Shown: positions 1 to 8,372, counted from the stretch's first letter. The stretch: 64,000 bases of DNA from Oscillospiraceae bacterium (GCA_910574995.1 CAJTCS010000001.1:496001-560000), one strand, 5' to 3'. Translations and numbers: made by a program. Notes: generated from the sequence alone by a model not told the origin.

Positions 1-660
<660 letters not shown>

Positions 661-714
661 GCGTATAAGGGAACTTATAGCGTACAAGTTTCTTTTTCAT
701 AAATCTCCTTTTTC

Positions 715-754
715 AGCGAAAGGCCCGGGGTTTTACCTCCCTGGGCCTTTCGCT
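715..754. terminator. Stem-loop after the htrA-like gene
   Basis: AGCGAAAGGCCCGGG pairs with CCTGGGCCTTTCGCT, with one imperfection, around a short loop. No T-run follows on either strand, so it is a stable hairpin that may act as a weak terminator or 3' stabiliser rather than a classical intrinsic terminator. Confidence 0.5.
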
Positions 755-771
755 GTGCTATAGTCAATGAA

Positions 772-841
772 GTTCAAAAGAAACTTTTGAACCAGGCGGC
801 AAAGCCGCCTGACTTGAGAATTGGATTTTCAATTCTCAAGT
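772..841. repeat. Three back-to-back perfect stem-loops
   Basis: Three perfect inverted repeats abut with almost no spacing. The first is GTTCAAAAG-AAA-CTTTTGAAC (772-792), the second CAGGCGGC-AAA-GCCGCCTG (793-811), and the third ACTTGAGAATTG-GATTTT-CAATTCTCAAGT (812-841). They lie between two convergent genes. They could form a bidirectional transcription barrier or be a small palindromic mobile repeat. Confidence 0.75.
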
Positions 842-860
842 TAATTTACTATATAGAACG

Positions 861-890
861 AAAAGGCAGCCCCCGGGGAAGTCGGGGGCT
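861..890 (-). terminator. Intrinsic terminator of the ABC exporter
   Basis: Read on the minus strand just after the stop codon of the exporter gene, AGCCCCCGACTTCCCCGGGGGCT forms a GC-rich hairpin followed closely by TTTT. Position and polarity fit the terminator of the upstream minus-strand gene. Confidence 0.7.
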
Positions 891-907
891 GAGGGGGCGG
901 GCGCTAT

Positions 908-2638
908 TTAAAAAGCGGACGAGGTCTGGTATAGCCGGGCATATACGCCGCCCTGGGCCATCAGCTGCTGATGGGTGCCTTGCTCGCAGATGCCGTTTTC
1001 GTCCAGCACCAGGATACGCCCGGCCCGCTGTACAGTGGAAAGCCGGTGGGCGATGACCAAAGTCGTGCGGCGCTGCGCCAGCCGCTCTAAGGATTGCTGG
1101 ACCACCTTCTCGCTGGCCGTATCCAGGGCGCTGGTGGCCTCGTCAAAGATGAGAATGGGCGGGTCCTTCAGGAACACCCGGGCGATCGACAGCCTTTGCT
1201 GCTGTCCCCCGGAAAGCCGGACCCCATGGGGCCCGATATCCGCGCCGTAGCCGCCGGGGAGTTTTTCGATGAATTCGTGGGCCCCAGCTTGTTTGGCCGC
1301 GGCCACGATCTCTTCCTGGCTGGCGCCGGGCCTGCCATAGGCGATGTTTTCCGCCACGGTGCCGGTGAACAGGTATACGTCCTGCTGCACCACGCCCACA
1401 GCCTGCCGCAGGGCGCGCAAGGGGTACTGTTCCACAGGCAGGCCGTCTAACAGGACGCTGCCCTGCTGCGGCTGGTAAAACCGGGGGATGAGGGCGCACA
1501 GGGTGGTCTTGCCCACGCCAGAAGCCCCCACCAGGGCTACATATTCCCCAGCCTCCACTGTCAGGTCCAGGTTTTGGAATACACTTTCCCCCTGGCCATA
1601 CCGGAAGCCCACGTGGCGGAATTCCAGCTTCCCGCTGATTTTTTCCCGGGGTTCCTCCTGGGGCGCGTCCTGTATCTCGGGCTGGGCTTCCATCAGCTCC
1701 CGGTAACGGCAAAAGCTGGTACGGCCTTCCTGCAAAAGGCGGCTGGTGTTTACCAGGCTTTGGATGGGGCCGGTAAAGTACCCCACGTACAGCAGGAACA
1801 GCAGCAGGTCTGGCAGGGACATAGAGCCCTTCCAGATAGCCAATCCCCCCAGCACCACCACGGCAATGGGGAGCAGGGCTGCGAAAGTGTCCATGCCGCC
1901 GTACAACAGGGCCTCGCTTTGATAGCCCGCCCGGCGGTCTTCCAAAAACTGCTGGTTCTGGCGGGAGAACTTCCTCTCCTCCAGTTCCTCCCCGGTAAAG
2001 GACTGCACCACCCGGATGCCCGAAAGGGAGTCCTCTGTCTGGGCGTTGATGCGGGCCATGCTTTCCCGTGAGCGTCCCATAGCGGCGCCCATTTTCTTAT
2101 TAAAATACAGGGTATAGGCTGTCATAAAGGGCAGGAAGGCCAGGAGGGCCAGGGCCGTCTGCCAATGGACAGCCAACAGGATGGCCGTAGAGCCCAGAAG
2201 CTTGATGCTGTTGACCAACAGGTCTTCAGGCACATGGTGGAAAAATTCCCCCATGGACAGGGAATCGTTGGTAATGCGGGACATCAGGTCCCCCACGGTG
2301 TGCCCGTCGTAATAGCTAAAGGAAAGGCGCTGGCAGTGCCGGAACATCTGGGCGCGCATGTCCCGTTCGATTTTAGCGCCTAAGTAATGGCCTTGGTAAT
2401 CGTAAAAATATGTGCATAAGGCCTGCAGCAAAGTAAGCGCCAGCAGGCCCAGGCCTGTTTGCAGCACCTGGGAAAAGGGGGCGGAGCCCTCCAGAAGGGT
2501 GCCGGCGATATACCGCACCCCCAGGGGCACGGCCAGGGCGATGCCCGCCGCCGCCACGGAACAGAGCAGGTCGCAGGCGAAAAGCAGGCGGTAGGGCTTA
2601 TAAAACGAACAGAGTTGGATAAAGCTTTTTTTACGCAA
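908..2638 (-). CDS. ABC exporter half-transporter (fused membrane and ATPase domains)
   Basis: This 576-residue protein has an N-terminal type IV exporter membrane domain (about residues 1-310, six hydrophobic segments) and a C-terminal nucleotide-binding domain. The latter carries Walker A GASGVGKTT (about residue 370), signature [13 protein letters not shown], Walker B with catalytic Glu in LIFDEATSALD, and the switch histidine in IAHRLS. All ATPase motifs are intact, so it probably works as a homodimer exporting a drug, lipid or peptide. The start is TTG at 2638, behind AAGGAGG at a spacing of about 10 nt. It stands alone between the H-cluster operon and the convergent protease gene. Its long leader contains a small ORF and competing stems (separate entries), which suggests induction by its substrate. 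Confidence 0.93.
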   Translation of the reverse strand: MRKKSFIQLCSFYKPYRLLFACDLLCSVAAAGIALAVPLGVRYIAGTLLEGSAPFSQVLQTGLGLLALTLLQALCTYFYDYQGHYLGAKIERDMRAQMFRHCQRLSFSYYDGHTVGDLMSRITNDSLSMGEFFHHVPEDLLVNSIKLLGSTAILLAVHWQTALALLAFLPFMTAYTLYFNKKMGAAMGRSRESMARINAQTEDSLSGIRVVQSFTGEELEERKFSRQNQQFLEDRRAGYQSEALLYGGMDTFAALLPIAVVVLGGLAIWKGSMSLPDLLLFLLYVGYFTGPIQSLVNTSRLLQEGRTSFCRYRELMEAQPEIQDAPQEEPREKISGKLEFRHVGFRYGQGESVFQNLDLTVEAGEYVALVGASGVGKTTLCALIPRFYQPQQGSVLLDGLPVEQYPLRALRQAVGVVQQDVYLFTGTVAENIAYGRPGASQEEIVAAAKQAGAHEFIEKLPGGYGADIGPHGVRLSGGQQQRLSIARVFLKDPPILIFDEATSALDTASEKVVQQSLERLAQRRTTLVIAHRLSTVQRAGRILVLDENGICEQGTHQQLMAQGGVYARLYQTSSAF

Positions 2639-2699
2639 AACGTAGTTCCTCCTTATAATGCGGGAGGACTGGCAGCGTTACATGCCGGAACGCCTCCCG
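2639..2699 (-). promoter_or_regulatory. Candidate translational attenuator controlling the ABC exporter
   Basis: On the minus-strand RNA three segments compete. CGGGAGG (2699-2693, inside the small leader ORF) can pair with CCTCCCG (2667-2661). The same CCTCC can instead pair with the exporter Shine-Dalgarno GGAGG (2652-2648), extended as AGTCCTCC with GGAGG(A)ACT with one bulged A. The first pairing leaves the ribosome site free and the second hides it. A ribosome on the leader ORF would decide which pairing forms. The pairings are read from the sequence; the regulatory role is inferred. Confidence 0.45.
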
Positions 2700-2734
2700 A
2701 GGGTGATGGCGGTGTTGGCAATGCTTTTTTTCAT
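2678..2734 (-). CDS. 18-codon leader ORF upstream of the ABC exporter
   Basis: An ATG at 2734, preceded by AAAGGAA at about 10 nt, opens an 18-codon frame (MKKSIANTAITLGRRSGM) ending in TAA 40 nt before the exporter start. It lies inside the transcribed leader defined by the consensus promoter at 2793-2821. Its last third overlaps one strand of the competing stem. Basic, short leader peptides in front of exporter genes are a known theme in drug-responsive attenuation. There is no homology evidence, so it may be chance. Confidence 0.4.
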   Translation of the reverse strand: MKKSIANTAITLGRRSGM

Positions 2735-2792
2735 ATGGAAACCGTTCCTTTCCGTATGGATTTTATGGGATAGGCGGGCCTATTCCCGGCAG

Positions 2793-2821
2793 ATTATAGC
2801 ATATGGGGGGCAGGGTGTCAA
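2793..2821 (-). promoter_or_regulatory. Consensus sigma-A promoter of the ABC exporter
   Basis: On the minus strand TTGACA (2821-2816) is separated by exactly 17 bp from TATAAT (2798-2793), a perfect match in both boxes. Transcription would start near 2786, giving a leader of about 148 nt before the exporter start codon. Confidence 0.85.
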
Positions 2822-3041
2822 GGGCGGCCCGCGCCTGCCCTGGGGGAAGGGAAAGCGGCCCAGCCAAAGCGGCTGCGCCGCCCAACATCGTATGGGGCCC
2901 ATGGGGGCAGTTTTGCAAATACTAAAAAGTGCGGCGGCTTGCAGGGCACAGGGCAGCGCCTTTTTTCTCATGATCCCCGAGGCCAGCTCTGGGTATAAAT
3001 TGCCGCGCTTGCGTTTTTTCAGGTTTCCCGGCGTATAGGCG

Positions 3042-4241
3042 TTACAGCATCCCCTGCATGCCGGGGAAGGGGGCCAGGCTGCGCCACAGTATGCCGTGCA
3101 TTTGGGCGATGGCAATGCCGTAATTGACCATTGGCACGCCCGCCTCTGCGGCCCGGGCCATGCGGTGGCGCATTTCCTTTTCGTTCAGCATGCACCCGCC
3201 GCAGTGCACGATCAGGCTGTAAAGGGAAAGGTCCTCTGGGAAGTCCCCGCCGGAGGTAAAGGTAAACTGGGGCTTTGCCCCACAAAAGCCTTCGATCCAT
3301 CCGGGCAGCTTTACAGTGCCGATATCCTTGCATTGGCGGTGGTGGGTGCAGCCCTCGGAAATGAGCACCCGGTCGCCGGTTTGCAGCCCCTTCAGCTTGG
3401 CCGCGCCTTGCACCAAAGCTTGCAGGCCCCCTTTATACCGGGCCATAAGGATAGAAAAGGAGGTGAGGGGCACGCTGGCGGGCACGTCCCTTGCCACCCG
3501 GCCAAAGGCCTGGGAATCGGTGATGACCAGGGCGGGCGGCTGGGAAAGCCCCTTTAACAGGGCGGGCAGCTCTTCCGGCTGGCAGGCGGCAAAAGCCAGG
3601 CCTGCGTCCAGCAAATCCCGCATGACCAGCTGCTGGGGTAAAATCAGCCGGCCTTTGGGGGCGGATTCGTCGATGGGGATAACCAGCGCCGCCAGGCCGC
3701 CGGGCGGCAGCAGGTCGGCGGCAATGTGCTTTGGCTGGCCTTGCCCTTGGGCCAACGCCCCCAACCGTTCTTTCAGCTGGGGGACGCCCTCCCCGGTTTT
3801 GGCGCTGACATAAAGGGCTTCCCCTTCCAGGGCGCCCCTCTCCGCCAGTAGGTCGGCCTTGTTATAGGCCACAAGATAGGGCAGCTGTTTCTCTTTGAAA
3901 AGGGCCAGAAGCTCTTGCTCTTGGGCGCCCAGGCCGGCCCGGGCGTCCGCCACCAGCACGGCTACGTCCGTTTGGGCCAACACTTGCCGGGCTTTTTTCA
4001 CCCGCTGTGCCCCCAGCTCCCCTTCATCGTCCAGGCCGGGGGTATCGATGATGACCACCGGGCCCAAGGGCAGCAGCTCCATGGCTTTACGCACGGGGTC
4101 GGTGGTGGTGCCTTTCACGTCCGACACCACCGCCAGCTGTTGGCCGGTGACGGCGTTCACCAGGCTGGACTTCCCCGCGTTTCGCAGGCCGAAAAAGCCG
4201 ATGTGCAGCCGCTCGGCAGAAACGGTTTCATGCAGGCTCAT
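3042..4241 (-). CDS. hydF: [FeFe]-hydrogenase H-cluster maturation GTPase HydF
   Basis: HydF is the scaffold and GTPase on which the diiron subcluster made by HydE and HydG is assembled before transfer to the apo-hydrogenase. The 399 residues (family about 400) start with a Ras-like GTPase domain holding P-loop GLRNAGKSS (about residues 18-26), switch DTPGLDD and NKAD. A dimerisation domain follows, then a C-terminal iron-sulphur region with the conserved EGCTHH and HCGGCM cysteine/histidine motifs. It is the last gene of a minus-strand operon with a zinc-ribbon gene 6 bp upstream. No hydrogenase subunit lies in the window, so the enzyme it serves is encoded elsewhere. Confidence 0.96.
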   Translation of the reverse strand: MSLHETVSAERLHIGFFGLRNAGKSSLVNAVTGQQLAVVSDVKGTTTDPVRKAMELLPLGPVVIIDTPGLDDEGELGAQRVKKARQVLAQTDVAVLVADARAGLGAQEQELLALFKEKQLPYLVAYNKADLLAERGALEGEALYVSAKTGEGVPQLKERLGALAQGQGQPKHIAADLLPPGGLAALVIPIDESAPKGRLILPQQLVMRDLLDAGLAFAACQPEELPALLKGLSQPPALVITDSQAFGRVARDVPASVPLTSFSILMARYKGGLQALVQGAAKLKGLQTGDRVLISEGCTHHRQCKDIGTVKLPGWIEGFCGAKPQFTFTSGGDFPEDLSLYSLIVHCGGCMLNEKEMRHRMARAAEAGVPMVNYGIAIAQMHGILWRSLAPFPGMQGML

Positions 4242-4247
4242 ATGCTC

Positions 4248-4445
4248 TCACTCCTTGTCTTTAGGCAATTCCGCTGTAAACAGTTCGGTATAGCCGCACT
4301 TCGGGCACACGGCCGCTTTCAGCTTGCCGGCTTCCTTTGACAAAAAACGCCCCTGTTTCCTCAGCTTTACCTGATAGCCGTGGCAGCCGTCCAGCAGGAC
4401 GTAGCCTTCTTCCATCTCGGCGCTGCAGCGCAAACATTTCCGCAT
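4248..4445 (-). CDS. Small zinc-ribbon protein in the H-cluster operon
   Basis: This is a 65-residue protein with CLRC near the N-terminus and CPKCGYTELF near the C-terminus, a four-cysteine zinc-ribbon layout with a basic middle. I chose ATG 4445 because AAAGGGG precedes it by 9 nt; the longer frame to a TTG at 4466 lacks a ribosome site. Similar short zinc-ribbon proteins of unknown function are common in Clostridia. Lying 6 bp before hydF and downstream of hydG, it is probably cotranscribed with the maturases. Whether it takes part in metal handling or is a passenger cannot be told. Confidence 0.7.
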   Translation of the reverse strand: MRKCLRCSAEMEEGYVLLDGCHGYQVKLRKQGRFLSKEAGKLKAAVCPKCGYTELFTAELPKDKE

Positions 4446-4670
4446 GGATATGCCCCTTTCCGGCAAGTGCCGTTTTCTCTTTTATTCCTTTTGGGGGCTG
4501 CCGCCCCCAAACCCCCGCTACATTATTTTTGGGCCTTCGGGCGCAAAGGCCGCGCCCTGCGGCAAGGCCTTGGGGCGTTGCCCCAACCCCTACCAAAGGC
4601 TCCGCCTTTGGAATCCGCCAGGGGCCCCGGCCCCTGGACCCCTTCGTCCCGCTTTATCACAGTTTGGAGG
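4446..4670. other. GC-rich intercistronic stretch with nested inverted repeats
   Basis: About 225 bp between hydG and the zinc-ribbon gene hold no supported gene. The stretch consists of short GC palindromes, such as GGGGGCTGCCGCCCCC near 4494 and AGGGGCCCCGGCCCCT near 4620. An unusually long structured spacer inside an otherwise tight operon could act as an mRNA processing or stability element. Confidence 0.45.
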
Positions 4671-6119
4671 TTAGAAACGGAAATCCCGCCTATTTGAATT
4701 TTTGATGTCCCTTATATTCTGCTCCGCGATTTGGCGCACCTTGTCCTTGGGGATGCGCTTCAGCTCTTCTTCCGCCATTTTGTAGCCCACCTCTTTGGTC
4801 TTATCAGAGGCGTAGTCTTCCAGGTACTCGCTTAGGGTCATCAGGGCGTTGGGGTGGCAGCAGTTTAAAATCTGCCCGGACTTGCACAGGCTCATGAAGC
4901 GGTCGCCGGTGCGGCCCTCCCGGTAGCAGGCGGTACAGAAGGAGGGGATGTGCCCGTTTTCCATCAGCCAGCACACCACCTCGTCCAGGGTGCGCTGGTC
5001 AGAGACGTCGAACTGCTCCGTGTCATGGGGGCGCTCTTTTTCAGTATAGCCGCCTACAGAGGTGCGGGAGCCGCCGCTTACCTGGGAGACGCCCAGGCGC
5101 AGGAGCTTGGAGCGCACATCCTCGCTTTCACGTGTAGAGATGATCATGCCGGTGTAGGGCACGGCCAGGCGGATGCAGGCGGTTATCTTGGCGAAGGTGT
5201 CGTCGTCGATGCCATTGTCGAACTCGTCCGGGTCGATGTCGTCGGCGCGCTTCAAGCGGGGCACGCTGATGGTGTGGGGCCCCACGCCGTGGACAGCCTC
5301 CAGATGTTCGGCATGCATGATAAGCCCGGCAAATTCATATTTGTACAGCTCTAGGCCGAACAGCACCCCCAGGCCCACGTCGTCGATGCCCCCCTCCATG
5401 GCCCGGTCCATGGCTTCCGTATGGTAGTCATAGTCGTGCTTGGGGCCGGTGGGGTGCAGCTCCAGGTAGCTTTTCTTATGGTAGGTCTCTTGGAAGAGGA
5501 TATAGGTGCCGATGCCCGCCTCTTTCAGCTTACGGTAATTTTCCACCGTGGTGGCGGCGATATTCACGTTTACCCGGCGGATATCGCCGTTTTTGTGGTG
5601 GACGCTGTAGATGGTCTTGATGCAGTCCAGGATATACTCGATGGGGTTGTTCTTGGGGTCTTCCCCGGCCTCGATGGCCAGGCGCTTGTGGCCCATGTCC
5701 TGCAGGGCGATGACCTCGGCCTTTACCTCCTCCTGGGTCAGTTTTTTCCGGGGGATGTGCTTGTTCTTCAGGTGGTAAGGGCAGTAGACGCAGCCGTTCA
5801 CGCAGTAATTGGACAGGTATAGCGGCGCGAAAATGACGATGCGGTTGCCGTAAAAGGCCAGCTTGATTTCCTCGGCGATCTGGTACATTTTTTCAATTTT
5901 TTCCGGTATCTCGCAGGCCAGCAGCACAGAAGCCTCCCGGTGGGAAAGCCCCGCGCAGACGTAGCCGGTCTCGGTCTTCTGGGGCCGGGCTTTCTCCAAT
6001 ATCTGGTCGATGAGCGCCCCGTTATCCTTGTTTGCTTCCGCGTAGGCCAGGGTCTCCTGTATCTCCCCGTCGTGGATGAATTCCTCTGCGCGCAGTGATT
6101 TTGGGTCGTACTTTGCCAT
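4671..6119 (-). CDS. hydG: [FeFe]-hydrogenase maturase HydG (radical SAM tyrosine lyase)
   Basis: HydG cleaves tyrosine with S-adenosylmethionine chemistry and supplies the CO and CN ligands of the H-cluster as an Fe(CO)2CN synthon. The 482 residues match the family length. The radical SAM cluster motif is CVNGCVYC (Cys106, Cys110, Cys113). The C-terminal extension that binds the second, five-iron cluster shows CTACYREGRTGDRF followed by the NCCHPNAL region. It has its own ATG at 6119 behind a GGAGA-type site and lies 68 bp downstream of a nucleotidyltransferase-like gene in the same operon. Confusion with ThiH is unlikely because of the C-terminal motif and the HydE/HydF neighbours. Confidence 0.97.
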   Translation of the reverse strand: MAKYDPKSLRAEEFIHDGEIQETLAYAEANKDNGALIDQILEKARPQKTETGYVCAGLSHREASVLLACEIPEKIEKMYQIAEEIKLAFYGNRIVIFAPLYLSNYCVNGCVYCPYHLKNKHIPRKKLTQEEVKAEVIALQDMGHKRLAIEAGEDPKNNPIEYILDCIKTIYSVHHKNGDIRRVNVNIAATTVENYRKLKEAGIGTYILFQETYHKKSYLELHPTGPKHDYDYHTEAMDRAMEGGIDDVGLGVLFGLELYKYEFAGLIMHAEHLEAVHGVGPHTISVPRLKRADDIDPDEFDNGIDDDTFAKITACIRLAVPYTGMIISTRESEDVRSKLLRLGVSQVSGGSRTSVGGYTEKERPHDTEQFDVSDQRTLDEVVCWLMENGHIPSFCTACYREGRTGDRFMSLCKSGQILNCCHPNALMTLSEYLEDYASDKTKEVGYKMAEEELKRIPKDKVRQIAEQNIRDIKNSNRRDFRF

Positions 6120-6187
6120 TTTGCATGTCTCCTTTTCTTTGGGGCAGGGGAAGCGCCCCCTTAGCCTCAGAATGTATTGTGCAATCC

Positions 6188-6736
6188 TTATGCGGTCCCC
6201 TGGTCCGGCGCGTGCCGCGCCAGGAACCCTTCCGTGGTCCGGATGTTTTCTTCCAGCACCGCCTTGTATACGTCCATAGAGTGGAATTTTTCAAAAGAGT
6301 ATAAGCCCCGGGCAATCAGCCCGCGCTTGATCTCTGTGATGCTCTCCCGCTGGGCAGGGGTGGCCCTGGCGGCTATGCCGTCGCAAAGGGCCTCGGCCTT
6401 TTCGATGGTTTCCCGATCGAAAAACCACAGGTCGAAGTTCCACCGCTCCCCGTCTATCCTGGCCTCAAAGCCCTGGAACCATACTTTTTTCCCCTCATCG
6501 TCCACCACCTCCTTGGCTTCATACCAAAAGGGGCGGAAGGTGTCCACCACGAACCCTGTCAGGCGGTGGAGCTTTTCTAAGGCCATGCCGTCATTCTCGA
6601 TATCGATGTCAATGTCGTTCCAGGCCATCATGTCCATGCGGCAGCTTCCAACGATGTGGGGTGTGCCATACTCCGCCAAATGCTCCAGCAGGCCAGAGCT
6701 TTGCAGGATATGCCCCGCCTTTTCTTTCCGGGTTAT
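6188..6736 (-). CDS. Nucleotidyltransferase-fold protein embedded in the H-cluster operon, possible ATA start
   Basis: The protein carries a nucleotidyltransferase-like signature, GS followed by a DIDID acidic run (GSCRMDMMAWNDIDID). It resembles small MNT/aminoglycoside-nucleotidyltransferase-like proteins of Bacillota, and no substrate can be assigned. No ATG or GTG exists in frame. The only conventional candidate, TTG 6679, has a poor ribosome site and would remove a helix-like N-terminus (KAGHILQSSGLLEHLAEYG) that looks native. ATA at 6736 has AAGGGAGGG 6 nt upstream and overlaps the hydE stop codon, so I use it; a base-call error or a mutated ATG is the alternative. It sits between hydE and hydG and is presumably cotranscribed, but no known maturation step needs such an enzyme. 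Confidence 0.75.
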   Translation of the reverse strand: MTRKEKAGHILQSSGLLEHLAEYGTPHIVGSCRMDMMAWNDIDIDIENDGMALEKLHRLTGFVVDTFRPFWYEAKEVVDDEGKKVWFQGFEARIDGERWNFDLWFFDRETIEKAEALCDGIAARATPAQRESITEIKRGLIARGLYSFEKFHSMDVYKAVLEENIRTTEGFLARHAPDQGTA

Positions 6737-7794
6737 ACGGTTCCCTCCCTTTTCACGTCCCCCCTGCCCATCACGATCTCATAACCGATTTTCCCCATGC
6801 GGGCCCTTAAAGCGGCAAGGCCCTGGGCGGCCTCGGCCCCCGTGTTCAGCTTGTTGTTATACAGCTCATATTTCCCCCGCACAGTTTCAGGGGAAAGGTT
6901 GGGCATCACCACGTTGGCCCCGGAAAGGACGCCCAGTTCACGGCCTTCCGGGTGGATGCTCCCCAGGGCCGTGGTGGCGGGCAGCAGGACAGGGGGGTGC
7001 GCCAGGCGGATGATGGAAAGCAGGAAACAGGTCAGCTCCAGGCCCTCGGCGGGCTCGTCCCGGAAAGGGGTGTCCTTGTGGGGGATGAAGGGGCCCACGC
7101 CGCACATGTCCGGCCGGAACTCTTCTATGAATTTCAGGTCTTGGCTAAGGGTCTCCGGGGTTTGGCCCGGCGAGCCCACCATGAACCCGCACCCTACCTG
7201 ATAGCCCAGCTCCCGCAGGTTTTGCAGGCATCCCATGCGGTTTTCAAAGGACATGGCAGGGGGATGCAGGCTTTCGTAATGCCCCTTGTCCGCTGTCTCG
7301 TGGCGGAGCAGGTAACGGTCCGCCCCGGCCTCCCGCAGGGCCCGGTAGCTTTCCCGGCTGCGTTCCCCTAAAGACAGGGTAACGGCGCAGCCGGGGTATT
7401 CCTTTTTTATCCGCCTGATAAGCCCCGTCAAAAGCGCGTCGGTATAATAGGCGTCCTCCCCGCCCTGAAGCACGAAGGTGCGGAAGCCCAGCCGGTACCC
7501 CTCTGCCGCGCAGGCCAGGATCTCCTCTGGCGCCAGGCGGTAGCGGGGGCAGTTCTGGTTTGAAGCCCGGATACCGCAATACAGGCAGTCGTTTTTGCAG
7601 ATATTGCCGATTTCAATAAGCCCCCGCACATACACGGCGTTGCCGTACACCTGTTTGCGGGCCTCTACCGCCCGCTGGGCCAACAGGGAGGCCAGCTCGG
7701 GCGTGCGGTTTTCGATAAGGCAGGCGTAGCCCTCCAGGGGGAGGCCCCGGCCCTGGGAAAGGGAATCGGCAAGGGACAGGAGCTCTGGCTTCAT
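6733..7794 (-). CDS. hydE: [FeFe]-hydrogenase maturase HydE (radical SAM)
   Basis: HydE is a radical SAM enzyme that acts on the HydG-derived iron complex on the way to the diiron core with its azadithiolate bridge. The 353 residues match the family. The cluster motif is CKNDCLYC (Cys66, Cys70, Cys73), followed by a TIM-barrel with the LQGGEDAYY glycine-rich SAM-binding segment. The start codon overlaps the stop of the TM1266-type regulator by 4 bp (ATGA) and the stop overlaps the next gene, so these genes are translationally coupled. BioB or a HydE-like methylornithine synthase is less likely because HydF and HydG are in the same operon. Confidence 0.96.
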   Translation of the reverse strand: MKPELLSLADSLSQGRGLPLEGYACLIENRTPELASLLAQRAVEARKQVYGNAVYVRGLIEIGNICKNDCLYCGIRASNQNCPRYRLAPEEILACAAEGYRLGFRTFVLQGGEDAYYTDALLTGLIRRIKKEYPGCAVTLSLGERSRESYRALREAGADRYLLRHETADKGHYESLHPPAMSFENRMGCLQNLRELGYQVGCGFMVGSPGQTPETLSQDLKFIEEFRPDMCGVGPFIPHKDTPFRDEPAEGLELTCFLLSIIRLAHPPVLLPATTALGSIHPEGRELGVLSGANVVMPNLSPETVRGKYELYNNKLNTGAEAAQGLAALRARMGKIGYEIVMGRGDVKREGTV

Positions 7795-8051
7795 GCGGCG
7801 CCCCCTTTCTGGTTAGAGAAAGCGGTTTTGGCGCTGACCCCTGGCAGGCTGCCAATGCGCCCGGCCAAAGTGGAGATGGCGTCCTGCGGGGCGTCGATGG
7901 CGATGCTGATAATATTGATTTTCCTGGCCCGGTAGGGGATGCCCATCCTACCGATGATAAAATCCCCATATTCGTGTAAAAGGGCGTTCAGTTTTTCCAC
8001 CGTATCCCCGTTCTCAACAATGACGCTGATGACAGCTACCCGCGTATCCAT
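7791..8051 (-). CDS. TM1266-family iron-only hydrogenase system putative regulator
   Basis: The 86-residue protein has the ferredoxin-like/ACT-like sequence pattern of the TM1266 family (MDTRVAVISVIVE, then the GDFIIGRMGIPY segment). Members usually lie at the head of hydEFG clusters and are annotated as hydrogenase system regulators, although the mechanism is not established. The start is ATG 8051, behind AGGAAGGAG at about 10 nt; an upstream extension would begin in GC-rich leader sequence. It is the first gene of the operon and overlaps hydE by 4 bp. A small ligand-binding role is plausible from the fold but is not shown by the sequence. Confidence 0.88.
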   Translation of the reverse strand: MDTRVAVISVIVENGDTVEKLNALLHEYGDFIIGRMGIPYRARKINIISIAIDAPQDAISTLAGRIGSLPGVSAKTAFSNQKGGAA

Positions 8052-8372
8052 AAAAAACGCGCTCCTTCCTGTGGGGGCCCCGCCCCCACCCCCTGCCAGG
8101 AAGGTTTTTTGAAAAAATCCCCCTGGGCTTTTACCAAAAGGCATTTGGGCCTGGCACGCAAAAGCGCCGCACCCCGGAAGGCACGGCGCACGGCGGCCTG
8201 GAACTTGTGCTCCAGCCGCTGCATATCGTTCTCCGTGCCTTTCACGCAGACCTGCGTCTTGATGTCAGGCTTTAGAATTTGTCTGAAAGCTTTAGAAAAA
8301 CCGGCAGTACGCCCCTTCCGCCGTTTTGGTGCAAAAGGGCCGGTGTTCCCCGGCTTCCCAATCCGTTTCTAG
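8052..8372 (-). promoter_or_regulatory. Long leader of the H-cluster maturation operon
   Basis: If the promoter at 8379-8407 is used, the operon has a leader of about 320 nt. It is GC-rich, with a palindromic block just before the ribosome site (GGGGGCGGGGCCCCC near 8070). It contains an open frame without a start codon. I find no match to a known riboswitch family by eye. Confidence 0.4.

Noticed and set aside
2780-3115. Minus-strand 111-codon frame between hydF and the ABC exporter
   Set aside because: It overlaps the hydF 3' end and the exporter promoter and has no recognisable domain.
8036-8360. Open minus-strand frame without start codon upstream of the TM1266-type gene
   Set aside because: It stays open for about 110 codons but has no start with a ribosome site, runs through the GC palindrome of the leader, and matches nothing I recognise. 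I treated it as leader sequence.
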